The notes under the pieces were generated by a model, which was not told the DNA's origin, ran no database searches, and saw only the letters and a program-made list of their open reading frames with translations. A stretch of DNA of 36,250 bases from Tannerella sp. (GTDB lineage Bacteria; Bacteroidota; Bacteroidia; Bacteroidales; Tannerellaceae): NCBI GenBank assembly GCA_031283785.1, contig JAITBC010000275.1:1-36250 (forward strand), in the 5' to 3' direction. Within the stretch, counting starts at the first letter, position 1, and every line of letters begins with the position of its first letter. The position numbers were made by a program, and so were the translations under genes. Below are positions 1 through 8,372 of the stretch, piece by piece.

Positions 1-911
1 ACCAGCAAAGTATCGACATATACCGAAAAAGCCTGAACCATGCCCTGATCCGAGGGATGCGGCACTTCGGCGGCGGCGGCCGCATGAGGCGCTGTCCCCT
101 GTCCGGCTTCGTTAGAAAAGATCCCCCGTTTAACGCCCATTGTAACGGCCATGCCTACCACTCCGCCCAATGCCTGATGTATGCCGAACGCGCTTTTTAT
201 TATCAGCATGAACATCTCCGGTATCTGCCGGAAGTTTATCGCTAAGATGAAAAGCGCTATGACAATATAACCGATCGCCATAAACGGGGTAATAATCTCC
301 GCCACGCCGGCAATTCGCCGTACGCCTCCGAATATAACAAGTGACAACAAAAAAATAACAATACCGGCCGTGATTCGTTTATCCAATGCAAATGAAGTCT
401 GAAACGCATCGCTTATAGCATTTGCCTGAACGCCGGGCATCAACACCCCTAACGCAATAATCGTAACAATTGCAAAAATAACGGCATACCATTTCTTGCC
501 CAATCCATTGAGGATATAATAAGCAGGGCCGCCACGGTAAATGCCATCTATCTTTTCCTTAAATATCTGGCCTAACGACGCTTCCACATAGGCCGTCCCT
601 GCGCCCAGAAATGCGATGACCCACATCCAGAATACCGCTCCGGGACCTCCCAGTGCAATTGCCGTAGCAACGCCGGCAATATTACCCGTCCCGACACGGC
701 CGGATAAAGCCAATACAAAAGCCTGAAAAGAAGATATGCCTGAGCCGGAAGCCTTGCCGCGAAACAGCAACATCATCATCCGCCGGATATAACGTACCTG
801 AAAAAAACGAGTGCGAACGGAAAAATATAATCCGGTCGCCAAGCAAAGGATAATAAAAGGCCATCCCCATATCCACGAACTAATCGTCGCTATCCATCTA
901 CCAAAGTCCAT
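1..911 (-). CDS. AGCS family sodium:alanine/glycine symporter, partial (C-terminus beyond left edge)
   Basis: Reading leftward from the ATG at 911-909, an open frame of 303 codons continues to the window edge, so the C-terminus is missing. The protein is strongly hydrophobic with several membrane segments. It contains family-typical stretches such as SGRVGTGNIAGVATAIALGG near residue 80, a YRGGPAYYI stretch and GGVVGMAVTMGVKRGIFSNEAG. These are the conserved regions of the alanine-or-glycine:cation symporter (AGCS) family, which imports small neutral amino acids with Na+ across the inner membrane. The N-terminus (MDFGRWIATISSWIWGWP) fits the usual start. A promoter with a -7-like TACTTTTA and TTTG 20 bp upstream lies in front. 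The exact substrate cannot be read from sequence. Confidence 0.93.
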   Translation of the reverse strand, partial: MDFGRWIATISSWIWGWPFIILCLATGLYFSVRTRFFQVRYIRRMMMLLFRGKASGSGISSFQAFVLALSGRVGTGNIAGVATAIALGGPGAVFWMWVIAFLGAGTAYVEASLGQIFKEKIDGIYRGGPAYYILNGLGKKWYAVIFAIVTIIALGVLMPGVQANAISDAFQTSFALDKRITAGIVIFLLSLVIFGGVRRIAGVAEIITPFMAIGYIVIALFILAINFRQIPEMFMLIIKSAFGIHQALGGVVGMAVTMGVKRGIFSNEAGQGTAPHAAAAAEVPHPSDQGMVQAFSVYVDTLL

Positions 912-980
912 TTGTTGTTTCCTTATTTTTTTTATTTATATATACGGTCTATGACTTTAACGACCGGCATAACCGGCCTG

Positions 981-1012
981 TAAAAGTACGCCATAAATAC
1001 AAATTATGCAAA
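981..1012 (-). promoter_or_regulatory. Candidate Bacteroidetes-type promoter of the AGCS symporter
   Basis: On the minus strand a TTTG (1012-1009) is followed 20 bp later by TACTTTTA (988-981), which differs from the TAnnTTTG -7 consensus only in the last base. It would give a leader of about 65 nt before the ATG at 911. The spacing agrees with other promoters in this window. A short CCGG-ttatg-CCGG inverted repeat lies right after the -7 box. Confidence 0.5.
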
Positions 1013-1034
1013 TTTCAAACAACTCGAACCAGGT

Positions 1035-1057
1035 TAAATCTTTTTTTGAGGTGCTAT
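1035..1057. repeat. 23-bp repeat, left copy
   Basis: The 23 bases here are identical to 36019-36041 and in the same orientation. The core reads AAATCTTTTTTTGAGGTGCT. Flanking bases on either side do not match. The left copy overlaps the end of a decayed minus-strand coding remnant (its TAG stop lies inside the repeat). The right copy lies 70 bp upstream of an Rpn-family gene. Confidence 0.8.
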
Positions 1058-1454
1058 GAAAAATATCCGGCCATACGATAGAGAAAGAAATCTTTGCCTT
1101 TCAACCCCATGGTTTTGTATAATGAAGCGTCGGTTTTTACCGTTTATCCGTTCTGCGTTAGCGTCGGTTGCGCCCGTGCCGAAAGTAATTAATAAAATCT
1201 GTGTTTCGTACTCACGCAGCATCTTTATAACACTCTTACATTCTGCCATTGAGGCTGCCCCGACAAATACTGTCGGTACGGGTTTTCCGTAATTTTTAGT
1301 TCGTCTTAAACCGATTGCTTATGTCGTACCATCGCTTACCCGGCGCTCCGTGTGTTCGTAAGCATCCCATATATCGAAATGTTCCAAAACATGCGCCGGT
1401 ACAGGATAACTGCCAAGTTGCGGATTTAAGGTTAACCATAATATCCTTTCTTTT
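1056..1454 (-). pseudogene. Decayed coding remnant, family not recognised
   Basis: On the minus strand a protein-like reading frame begins downstream of a stop near 1455 and includes the pieces LNPQLGSYPVPAHVLEHFDI and WDAYEHTERRVSDGTT. It meets an in-frame TAA, then continues in the same frame with AIGLRRTKNYGKPVPTVF, VGAASMAECKSVIKMLREYE and TQILLITFGTGATDANAERI. A shift to another frame then gives TDASLYKTMGLKGKDFF and LYRMAGYFS before a TAG. The amino-acid composition is that of a folded protein and the pieces join smoothly, so I read this as the 3' portion of a gene broken by one nonsense codon and one frameshift. I do not recognise the family, and the 5' part is absent. Chance open frames remain possible. 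Confidence 0.45.
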
Positions 1455-1535
1455 GCCTACAAAAAAAGTGGATAAATTTCGCAGGTAATTGAATGATCTC
1501 TTTATCGCTACATTCTTGATTTTTATTTCGCACAC

Positions 1536-1567
1536 TTTGGAATACTCATGTTTTTCATCTAATTTTG
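1536..1567 (+). promoter_or_regulatory. gpmI promoter (Bacteroidetes -33/-7)
   Basis: TTTG at 1536-1539 and TAATTTTG at 1560-1567 are separated by 20 bp, matching the Bacteroidetes consensus TTTG-N19/21-TAnnTTTG. The gpmI ATG at 1612 is 44 bp downstream of the -7 box. This supports 1612 as the start rather than upstream in-frame ATGs, which would lie before or inside the promoter. Confidence 0.75.
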
Positions 1568-1611
1568 CAAATCGATTTCGAGAATATAAACGATTAAAAC
1601 ATATAAAAATC

Positions 1612-3135
1612 ATGAACAGGAAAGCTATTTTAATCATTTGCGACGGCTGGGGGCTTGGCGACAAGCTGAAAGATGATGTTATCTATAACACTCCTACTCC
1701 TTATTGGGATTACCTTTTGGCCACTTATCCCAATTCGCAGCTTCAGGCTTCGGGCGAAAATGTCGGGCTGCCGGACGGACAGATGGGTAATTCCGAAGTA
1801 GGACACCTCAACATTGGCGCCGGACGTGTCGTTTATCAGGACCTTGTGAAAATAAACAAGGCATGCCGCGACAATTCCATACTGGGAAATGCGGCTATAA
1901 AATGCGCCTATGAATATGCAAAAAACAATGACAAACAGATTCATTTCCTCGGACTTGTCTCGGATGGCGGCGTCCACAGTTCCATGGACCATTTGTTTAA
2001 GTTGACGGAAATATCCGAAACTTACGGCATCACCAAATCGTATGTGCACTGCTTTATGGATGGGCGCGACACCGACCCCAAGAGCGGAAAGGGTTTTATC
2101 GAACAGCTTGAGAACCACCTTAAAAATACGGGCGGGAAAATCGCTTCCATCGTCGGACGCTATTATGCAATGGACCGCGACAAACGCTGGGAACGTATAA
2201 AGGAAGCCTACGATTTGCTGATTAACGGAACGGGCAAACCGGCGGAAAATATGATTAAAGCAATGGAAGAATCGTATGCCGAAAATGTCACGGATGAATT
2301 TGTGAAACCCATTGTTCACGTCGAAAACGGCAAACCGGTAGCAGTTATTGAAGAGGGCGACGTCGTTATATTTTTCAATTTCCGTAACGACCGGGCAAAA
2401 GAACTGACGAATGTACTGACACAGCAGGATATGCCGGAAGCGGGAATGAAAACAGTCGCCGGCTTGCAATATTTCACAATGACGCCGTATGACGCCACAT
2501 TCAAAGGACTTCACATTTTGTTCGACAAGGAAAATGTCAACAACACGCTCGGCGAATACCTGGCATCCAAATCGCTTAAACAGCTTCACATTGCCGAAAC
2601 GGAAAAATACGCGCACGTCACTTTCTTTTTCAACGGAGGTCGCGAAGCGCCGTTCGACGGTGAAGACCGTATACTCGTCCCGTCGCCGAAAGTCGCTACA
2701 TACGACCTGAAACCGGAAATGAGCGCATACGAGGTGAAAGACAAATTAGTAGAAGCCATCCGGACAAATAAATATGATTTCATTGTCTGCAACTATGCTA
2801 ACGGCGACATGGTAGGACATACCGGCGTATATGAAGCCATCGAGAAAGCGGTCGTCGCCGTCGACGCCTGTCTTAAAGATACGATAGAGACGGCGAAGAC
2901 AAATGATTATGAAGCGATTATCATAGCAGATCACGGGAATGCCGACCATGCCCTGAACGAAGACGGCTCGCCCAATACGGCGCACTCGCTGAATCCCGTA
3001 CCGTTCGTTTATGTGACATCCGACGCCTCGGCAAAAGTGTCCGACGGCATACTGGCGGACGTTGCCCCTTCCCTGCTTCACATTATAGGGCTTGAGCAAC
3101 CTGAAGATATGACGGGGAACAACCTGATTAATTAA
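1612..3135 (+). CDS. gpmI: 2,3-bisphosphoglycerate-independent phosphoglycerate mutase
   Basis: This cytoplasmic glycolytic enzyme interconverts 3- and 2-phosphoglycerate through a phosphoserine intermediate and uses two Mn ions. The 507-residue length is normal. The N-terminus reads [18 protein letters not shown], with the metal-binding Asp in CDGWG. The catalytic serine is Ser61 in [11 protein letters not shown]. The phosphotransferase-domain substrate loop includes [11 protein letters not shown] and [14 protein letters not shown]. The C-terminal metal site includes ADHGNADHA. The longer open frame starting at 1489 is rejected because it crosses the promoter. It stands alone with its own promoter, and a DUF3109 gene follows 55 bp later on the same strand, possibly cotranscribed. 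Confidence 0.97.
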   Translation: MNRKAILIICDGWGLGDKLKDDVIYNTPTPYWDYLLATYPNSQLQASGENVGLPDGQMGNSEVGHLNIGAGRVVYQDLVKINKACRDNSILGNAAIKCAYEYAKNNDKQIHFLGLVSDGGVHSSMDHLFKLTEISETYGITKSYVHCFMDGRDTDPKSGKGFIEQLENHLKNTGGKIASIVGRYYAMDRDKRWERIKEAYDLLINGTGKPAENMIKAMEESYAENVTDEFVKPIVHVENGKPVAVIEEGDVVIFFNFRNDRAKELTNVLTQQDMPEAGMKTVAGLQYFTMTPYDATFKGLHILFDKENVNNTLGEYLASKSLKQLHIAETEKYAHVTFFFNGGREAPFDGEDRILVPSPKVATYDLKPEMSAYEVKDKLVEAIRTNKYDFIVCNYANGDMVGHTGVYEAIEKAVVAVDACLKDTIETAKTNDYEAIIIADHGNADHALNEDGSPNTAHSLNPVPFVYVTSDASAKVSDGILADVAPSLLHIIGLEQPEDMTGNNLIN

Positions 3136-3190
3136 AAAAAAGAACGCCGTCTCTGCCACCTGTCGTTTCACGAAGTTTGCCTGCATCTCG

Positions 3191-3763
3191 ATGATACAAA
3201 TAGAAGACACCCTTATAAGCCTCGACCTCGTCGAACGTTTTTTCCATTGCGACCTCTCGCGCTGTAAGGGTGGATGTTGCGTCGAAGGCGAAGCGGGAGC
3301 GCCGCTCGAAAGAAAAGAATTCGATATCCTGCGCACGATACTGCCTGACGTATGGGACGACCTTTCACCCGAAGCGAAAACGGTTATAAATGAGCAGGGC
3401 GTCGGATATATCGATGCCGACAGTGATATCGTCACATCCATCATCGACGGTAGAAACTGCGTCTTTACATATTATGACAAGGACGGCATTTGTAAATGCG
3501 CAATAGAAAAAGCCTACAACGAAGGCCGCATAAATTTCATGAAACCCGTTTCGTGCCATCTTTATCCCGTACGCATAACGCAATACAAAGATTACAGGGC
3601 AGTGAACTATCACCGGTGGAAAGTATGCCGCGCCGCCGAGATACTGGGAGAGCAAAAGCACATCCCGGTATACCGCTTCCTGCGCGAACCGCTGATCCGC
3701 AAGTTTGGCGAAGAATGGTTCAACGCTTTGGATATCTGCGCCAAGGAATATTTCGGGACTTAA
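3191..3763 (+). CDS. DUF3109 family cysteine-rich protein
   Basis: The 190-residue protein has an N-terminal cysteine cluster (Cys20, Cys25, Cys29, Cys30 in CDLSRCKGGCC). Further cysteines follow in GRNCVF, GICKCAIE, KPVSCHLYP and KVCRAAE. This pattern matches the DUF3109 family, common in Bacteroidetes and related in layout to YkgJ-type putative zinc or iron-chelating proteins. The cysteine spacing suggests a metal or Fe-S site, but no reaction is established and I infer none. There is no signal peptide, so it is probably cytoplasmic. It lies 55 bp after gpmI on the same strand with no clear promoter between them. Confidence 0.85.
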   Translation: MIQIEDTLISLDLVERFFHCDLSRCKGGCCVEGEAGAPLERKEFDILRTILPDVWDDLSPEAKTVINEQGVGYIDADSDIVTSIIDGRNCVFTYYDKDGICKCAIEKAYNEGRINFMKPVSCHLYPVRITQYKDYRAVNYHRWKVCRAAEILGEQKHIPVYRFLREPLIRKFGEEWFNALDICAKEYFGT

Positions 3764-3812
3764 TCCCGTGTTTGGGCGGCTGTTCTCGGGCGGGCATATA
3801 ACGGCTTCGGGA

Positions 3813-5186
3813 TTATCGTTTCGGATAATACGGAAGCGTATACGGATTGCGGTATTTATACCCGTACAGGCGATGATTCTCCGCTTCCTTATCGTCGATA
3901 AACGACAGGGTTGCAGGGTCCCATCTGACCGGACGTTTCAACTCTATCGCCATATTTGCCAGGCAGCATAACGTGTTCGTACTGCATCCTACTTCGACAG
4001 GGGCGATCGTCTTTTTACGGGAACGGATACAGTCGACAAAGTTCTGCATGTGCGGAGAACTTATCTCATATTCTCCTTCGCCGATTTTCCTTTCTTTTTT
4101 TTCCAACAACTCCGGTTTTGAACATTCGATATAACCACGAGCGACCTTCAGCCAGCCTTTATCGCTTATAAAGCGGATACCAAGACCCGGAGCCGACGGA
4201 TTATCTTCAGTGTAGGGCTGTTCGGTCATTATAATGCCGTTTGCATATTTCATCGTCAGATACTTCGCGCCGTCATATCCTTTGGGTATATATTCAATCG
4301 GGCCGGAACCGTCCATTCCAATGGCGGCCTGTGCTATGTCAAACATATGCGCTCCCCAGTCGGCCGTATAACCGTTTCCCGTTTCACAATACCAGCGCCA
4401 TGCGCCCCACAGTTTTTCGTCTTCTTTCGGATCAAGAGATATGGGAGGACACAAATTGGGATGGTAATGCACTTTCGGGTCGTTCAACGGGCCTAACCAC
4501 TGATTGAAATTAAGGTTTGCCGGGATCGGCTGTTCCGGCAAATCATATGGCGTCGGAGGATCTCCAACCCTTACATATATCTTTTCTATATGGCCGATTT
4601 TACCACTTCTCACCAATTCTATCGCCTGCTGAAACTCCTTGCTGGAACGCTGTTGACTGCCTACCTGAAAAACACGGCCGTTATCCGATGCGGCCCTCAT
4701 GATGGCCAGGCCTTCCGTAACAGTATAGGCCAAAGGCTTTTGACAATATACATCTTTCCCCGACTGACAGGAATAGATGGCTGCCAATGCATGCCAGTGG
4801 TCGGGAAGGGCTACTTCGACTGCGTCAATATCTTTCCGCTCAAGCAACTCTTCAAAAAATTCATAAGCGTCACACCGCGGATTCATGTTAATCGAAGACT
4901 GCCATTTCTTTACATTATCAACGAAACGTTCCACCTTAATCGTATCAACATCGCAGCATGCGGCTACCTGTACGCCCGGACATTCCGAAAAGCCGTAAAA
5001 ATCGGAACATCCCTGGCGTCCTAATCCTATAAACCCGAGTACAATGCGATCGCTCGGTGCAATACGGATACCTTTTTGCATTGTCCAGCTCGGCAGAACC
5101 GTCAATCCTGCAAGTCCTAATGCCGAATAACCAAGAAATTCCCTGCGGGAAATCGCTTTCTTTGCGTTTTTCACTTTCTCATTCAT
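3813..5186 (-). CDS. Tat-exported Gfo/Idh/MocA family oxidoreductase
   Basis: The 457-residue protein begins with a twin-arginine export signal (SRREFLGYSALGLAGLTVLP), so it should be folded in the cytoplasm and exported. It is followed by a Rossmann fold with GFIGLGRQG and the Gfo/Idh/MocA motif region around KDVYCQKPLAYTVTEG. The C-terminal half is the usual alpha/beta substrate domain (WRWYCETGNGYTADWGAHMFD). The family carries out NAD(P)-dependent oxidation or reduction of sugars and cyclitols, sometimes with tightly bound nucleotide when exported. The substrate is unknown. I start at the ATG at 5186 because upstream in-frame codons would run into the promoter at 5220-5250. It is transcribed alone and diverges from the NamZ gene. 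Confidence 0.92.
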   Translation of the reverse strand: MNEKVKNAKKAISRREFLGYSALGLAGLTVLPSWTMQKGIRIAPSDRIVLGFIGLGRQGCSDFYGFSECPGVQVAACCDVDTIKVERFVDNVKKWQSSINMNPRCDAYEFFEELLERKDIDAVEVALPDHWHALAAIYSCQSGKDVYCQKPLAYTVTEGLAIMRAASDNGRVFQVGSQQRSSKEFQQAIELVRSGKIGHIEKIYVRVGDPPTPYDLPEQPIPANLNFNQWLGPLNDPKVHYHPNLCPPISLDPKEDEKLWGAWRWYCETGNGYTADWGAHMFDIAQAAIGMDGSGPIEYIPKGYDGAKYLTMKYANGIIMTEQPYTEDNPSAPGLGIRFISDKGWLKVARGYIECSKPELLEKKERKIGEGEYEISSPHMQNFVDCIRSRKKTIAPVEVGCSTNTLCCLANMAIELKRPVRWDPATLSFIDDKEAENHRLYGYKYRNPYTLPYYPKR

Positions 5187-5218
5187 TGTTATATTACTTT
5201 TAAGTTTAAGATTTTCCC

Positions 5219-5280
5219 GCAAAACTACATAAAATTTTCTGATTTTCAAGTGCGGACGGATGAAAAAGTTTTTTTTACGG
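5219..5280 (-). promoter_or_regulatory. Promoter module A: duplicated long promoter in front of the oxidoreductase gene
   Basis: On the minus strand TAGTTTTG (5227-5220) is the -7 box and CTTG (5250-5247) the -33 box, 19 bp apart. The match to a second copy at 27505-27567 (plus strand) extends well upstream, through CGCACTTG and an A-run/T-run block (CCGTAAAAAAAACTTTTT). By eye about 56 of 63 aligned positions are the same. See the copy in front of the DUF3078 gene. Confidence 0.75.
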
Positions 5281-5344
5281 AAAAAAAACGGTTTTTTTAT
5301 TCACATTATTATCGCTCCGATGTAAGATTCTCTTTTTTTTATTG

Positions 5345-5352
5345 TAAGTTTG
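5345..5352 (+). promoter_or_regulatory. Candidate -7 box for the namZ-M23 operon
   Basis: TAAGTTTG at 5345-5352 matches TAnnTTTG and lies 22 bp before the ATG at 5375. No clear TTTG is seen at the expected -33 distance, where the sequence is a T-run. Confidence 0.5.
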
Positions 5353-5374
5353 CAAAAAATAATACTGACGCTGT

Positions 5375-6604
5375 ATGCAAAATATCAGTTTTTACGTAAC
5401 CCTTATATCGTTCATTATCATTGTAAACGGTTCATTTGCAGGCGCATTTCCCGCAAACATGCCCCACAGGGGTTTGACGTCCTCGTCCAATGAAATAATA
5501 ATTGGCGCAGAACAAAAAGACGTCATAAAAACCATGGTAAAACAAAAACGCATCGGACTTATTCTGAATCAAACTTCGGTTTTAAATGACGGGACACATC
5601 TTTTAGACATCTTAGTCAAAGAGGGATTAAACATAAAAAAAATTTTTGCTCCCGAACATGGCTTTCGCGGGATAGACGAGGCAGGCGTCGACGTAAGGAA
5701 CAGCGTGGATGCCGGGACCGGAATACCGGTTATTTCTATTTACGGCAAAAACAACAAGCCGACTGCGGCACAGTTGTCCGATATTGATGCAATCATTTTT
5801 GACATACAGGATGTAGGGGCACGGTTTTATACCTATATAAGCACCATGCACTATGCAATGGAAGCCTGCGCCGAGAACGGCAAAGAATTTATCGTCCTCG
5901 ACCGTCCCAATCCTAATGATTATGTAGACGGGCCGGTACGCGAAGATAGGTTTTCTTCGTTTGTCGGTGTGAATCCGATTCCTGTTCTCCATGGGCTTAC
6001 GACGGGGGAACTTGCCCGTATGATAAACGGGGAAGGCTGGATATCGACAGGGAAAAACAGTTGTAGCCTGCAGGTCGTTCCAATGAAGAACTGGCGACAC
6101 GGACAGCCTTATCGCCTGCCGGTAAGGCCATCGCCTAACTTACCGAACGATTTGTCCGTCGGATTATATCCGTCGCTGTGTTTTTTTGAAGGTACGAATA
6201 TCAGCGTCGGACGGGGTACGCCATTCCCATTCCAGGTGCTGGGTAATCCCGACAAAAGATACGGTGACTTCACTTTTACGCCACAACCGGTAAAAGGAAT
6301 GGATATGAACCCTATGCATAAAGGCAAAACCTGTTACGGGATTGACCTCAGAGTCGCTCCTCCGGCAGAACTCAAGCTGTCGCTTCGTTTTCTTATCGAT
6401 TTCTTCGAGAAATCCGGTTGCGAGGAAAACTCATTTTTTTCGCGCCCCGACTGGTTCGATTTGCTGGCCGGAACAGATAAACTCCGCCGGCAGATCATTA
6501 AAGGCCTGAGCGAAGAAGAAATCCGCACATCCTGGAAGCCCGGCCTGGATACATACAAAGAAATACGCAAAAAATATCTTCTATATGATGACTACGACAG
6601 ATAA
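5375..6604 (+). CDS. namZ: DUF1343 exo-beta-N-acetylmuramidase, NamZ-like (GH171)
   Basis: The 409-residue protein has an N-terminal hydrophobic export signal and then a DUF1343 domain over nearly its whole length. Conserved pieces include RIGLILNQTSVL, KKIFAPEHGFRG, IIFDIQDVGARFYTYISTMH, VLDRPNPN, GLTTGELARMINGE and FFEGTNISVGRGTPFPFQ. Characterised members of this family (NamZ of Bacillus, CAZy GH171) release N-acetylmuramic acid from the non-reducing end of peptidoglycan fragments. I infer the same role here, in the periplasm or at the outer surface. The next gene, an M23 peptidase lipoprotein, overlaps its 3' end by 20 bp, so the two are almost certainly cotranscribed and may act together on cell-wall material. 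Confidence 0.88.
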   Translation: MQNISFYVTLISFIIIVNGSFAGAFPANMPHRGLTSSSNEIIIGAEQKDVIKTMVKQKRIGLILNQTSVLNDGTHLLDILVKEGLNIKKIFAPEHGFRGIDEAGVDVRNSVDAGTGIPVISIYGKNNKPTAAQLSDIDAIIFDIQDVGARFYTYISTMHYAMEACAENGKEFIVLDRPNPNDYVDGPVREDRFSSFVGVNPIPVLHGLTTGELARMINGEGWISTGKNSCSLQVVPMKNWRHGQPYRLPVRPSPNLPNDLSVGLYPSLCFFEGTNISVGRGTPFPFQVLGNPDKRYGDFTFTPQPVKGMDMNPMHKGKTCYGIDLRVAPPAELKLSLRFLIDFFEKSGCEENSFFSRPDWFDLLAGTDKLRRQIIKGLSEEEIRTSWKPGLDTYKEIRKKYLLYDDYDR

Positions 6605-7883
6605 ATTGACCCATATCCGCTACATACATCTAAAGATAAGCGTGATATTGCTATGTTACTTTTCCTTATCCGTTTCTTGCAGAAAGGAATCGGAAAAAGA
6701 TGTAAACGCCGAATGGACGACCGACATTCAGAGCCATTTATATGAATATGGCATCTGTGTAGATTCGTTTGATATAACAAATTATATTGTCAAAAGCGGC
6801 GATAACCTTTCCGGAATATTCCGGCGACTCGGATTTACGGCAAATATGATCGACAGGTTGTGCCGGGCATCGTCCGATGTATTGGACCCGAAAAGACTGC
6901 GTGCCGGTATGACTTATACTGCAATCACCACGCAAGACAGCCTTGCCGTCATTCAATATGTTATCTTCGCCAAATCAATGACCGATTTTTCCATCATAGA
7001 TATCACCGGTGACAGCATCAAAACATACGAATACATCAAAGAAATCCGTTTGGAGCGCCGATATATGGAAGGTATCATAACCTCCTCTTTATGGAATATC
7101 ATAAAGAATAACGGGGGCAACCCTCTGCTGGCGTTGAAAATATCCGACATTCTCGCATGGCAGGTAGATTTTTTCGATGTCAAAGCCGGCGATTCTTTCC
7201 GGGTAACGTATGATGTGGTATTTATTGACGACACAACAGAGCTTAATATATCCTCCATTGAAGGACTTGTCTTCACACATCAACGCAAAGAATATACCGC
7301 CATTCCTTTTACGCAAGACAGCATCCGCGAATATTTCGACACGGAAGGAAACAGTCTGCGGAAAGCGTTCCTGAAAGCGCCGTTGGACTTTTTCAGGATA
7401 ACATCGAGATTCACTAATGCCCGTTTTCATCCGATACTTAAACGATACCGCGCCCATCATGGCGTCGATTATGCAGCTCCTGTCGGAACTCCGGTGAAAG
7501 CAATCGGCGAGGGGACGGTTATTGCCAAAGGTTTTGACGCAAATGGCGGCGGTAATTTTATAAAAATAAAACATAACACGGTCTATACGACAACATACAT
7601 GCACCTGAAAAGTTTTGGGAAAGACTTACAAACCGGAACACATGTGAAACAGGGTGCCGTCATAGGGTATGTCGGTTCAACAGGACTTTCCACCGGACCG
7701 CATCTCGACTTCCGCGTACACAAAAACGGACAGCCGATAGATCCTCTAAAAATGGAGTCGCCACCGTCCAATCCTGTAAGAACCGAACTCAGGGACAGTT
7801 TTGAAATCGTCAAACGCACGGTATTAGCGGAAATGGACAGCCTGAAAATTGAAAATAAAATACAAATAAACTTAAATAATTAA
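6585..7883 (+). CDS. M23 family peptidase lipoprotein
   Basis: The 432-residue protein has a lipoprotein signal ending at Cys32 (LSVSC), then a LysM/OapA-like segment (YIVKSGDNLSGIFRRLGF, about 67-84), a linker domain, and a C-terminal M23 lysostaphin/LytM-type domain (about 280-390). Zinc ligands His291 and Asp295 sit in HHGVDYAAPVGTPV, and His340 is in YTTTYMHLKSFG. The usual HxH motif is HLD (His373, Asp375 in GPHLDFRV), so one canonical zinc ligand is Asp; I recall this variant in Bacteroidetes homologues. Family members cut peptide cross-links of peptidoglycan. The start overlaps the upstream namZ gene by 20 bp; a second in-frame ATG follows immediately, so the exact start is uncertain by one codon. 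Confidence 0.92.
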   Translation: MMTTTDKLTHIRYIHLKISVILLCYFSLSVSCRKESEKDVNAEWTTDIQSHLYEYGICVDSFDITNYIVKSGDNLSGIFRRLGFTANMIDRLCRASSDVLDPKRLRAGMTYTAITTQDSLAVIQYVIFAKSMTDFSIIDITGDSIKTYEYIKEIRLERRYMEGIITSSLWNIIKNNGGNPLLALKISDILAWQVDFFDVKAGDSFRVTYDVVFIDDTTELNISSIEGLVFTHQRKEYTAIPFTQDSIREYFDTEGNSLRKAFLKAPLDFFRITSRFTNARFHPILKRYRAHHGVDYAAPVGTPVKAIGEGTVIAKGFDANGGGNFIKIKHNTVYTTTYMHLKSFGKDLQTGTHVKQGAVIGYVGSTGLSTGPHLDFRVHKNGQPIDPLKMESPPSNPVRTELRDSFEIVKRTVLAEMDSLKIENKIQINLNN

Positions 7884-7894
7884 AAAATACGAAA

Positions 7895-8263
7895 ATGAAA
7901 ACAGCAGGTAACATAATCTGGCTTTTATTGGGCGGTATCATAACCGCTGTTGAATATGCGTTATCAAGTCTGATTCTGATGATTACAATCATCGGGATAC
8001 CGTTCGGACTGCAAACGCTGAAACTTGCAAGACTTTCACTATGGCCTTTCGGCAGTAAAATAACGGATACCGGAAATTCCGGCGGCTGCATAACCGTCAT
8101 CATGAATGTTTTATGGATCATATGCGGAGGATTCTGCATATGCCTTACTCACCTGTTTTTTGGTATTCTGTTATGTATCACTATCATCGGTATTCCATTC
8201 GGCAAACAACATTTTAAACTGGCCGGATTAGCGCTTACTCCTTTCGGAAAGACTATTTCTTAG
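7895..8263 (+). CDS. YccF domain inner-membrane protein
   Basis: The 122-residue hydrophobic protein is an internal duplication. Each half has a membrane segment followed by a near-identical block: ITIIGIPFGLQTLKLARLSL then WPFG, and ITIIGIPFGKQHFKLAGLAL then TPFG. This two-repeat layout defines the YccF family of small inner-membrane proteins, whose function is not established. It starts 11 bp after the M23 gene stop and probably belongs to the same operon as namZ and the M23 gene. Confidence 0.9.
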   Translation: MKTAGNIIWLLLGGIITAVEYALSSLILMITIIGIPFGLQTLKLARLSLWPFGSKITDTGNSGGCITVIMNVLWIICGGFCICLTHLFFGILLCITIIGIPFGKQHFKLAGLALTPFGKTIS

Positions 8264-8372
8264 CGCGACTTTACCATGTAAAAGCAGAGAGATACAAAAG
8301 AGCGCCGGCATAAAAAATGTGATGCAGGCTGGGGGGGGATATGCGCGTTATAACGAATGACGGGTATGTGCG

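Larger units (their letters stand above)
912..1611. other. 700-bp intergenic region between divergent symporter and gpmI
   Basis: No intact gene is seen here. Moving rightward it holds the symporter promoter (981-1012), a 23-bp sequence repeated near the right end of the window (1035-1057), a minus-strand coding remnant with an in-frame stop and a frame change (about 1058-1454), and the gpmI promoter (1536-1567). Short open frames on both strands have no recognisable family and no convincing ribosome binding site. Confidence 0.7.

Noticed and set aside
1630..2616. A 328-codon open frame on the minus strand opposite gpmI
   Set aside because: It is antisense to an unmistakable gpmI, shows no recognisable domain and has no promoter or ribosome binding site.
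8331..8338. A run of eight G between yccF and the M15 gene
   Set aside because: It lies in a convergent intergenic gap outside any reading frame or promoter, so a phase-variation role is unsupported.
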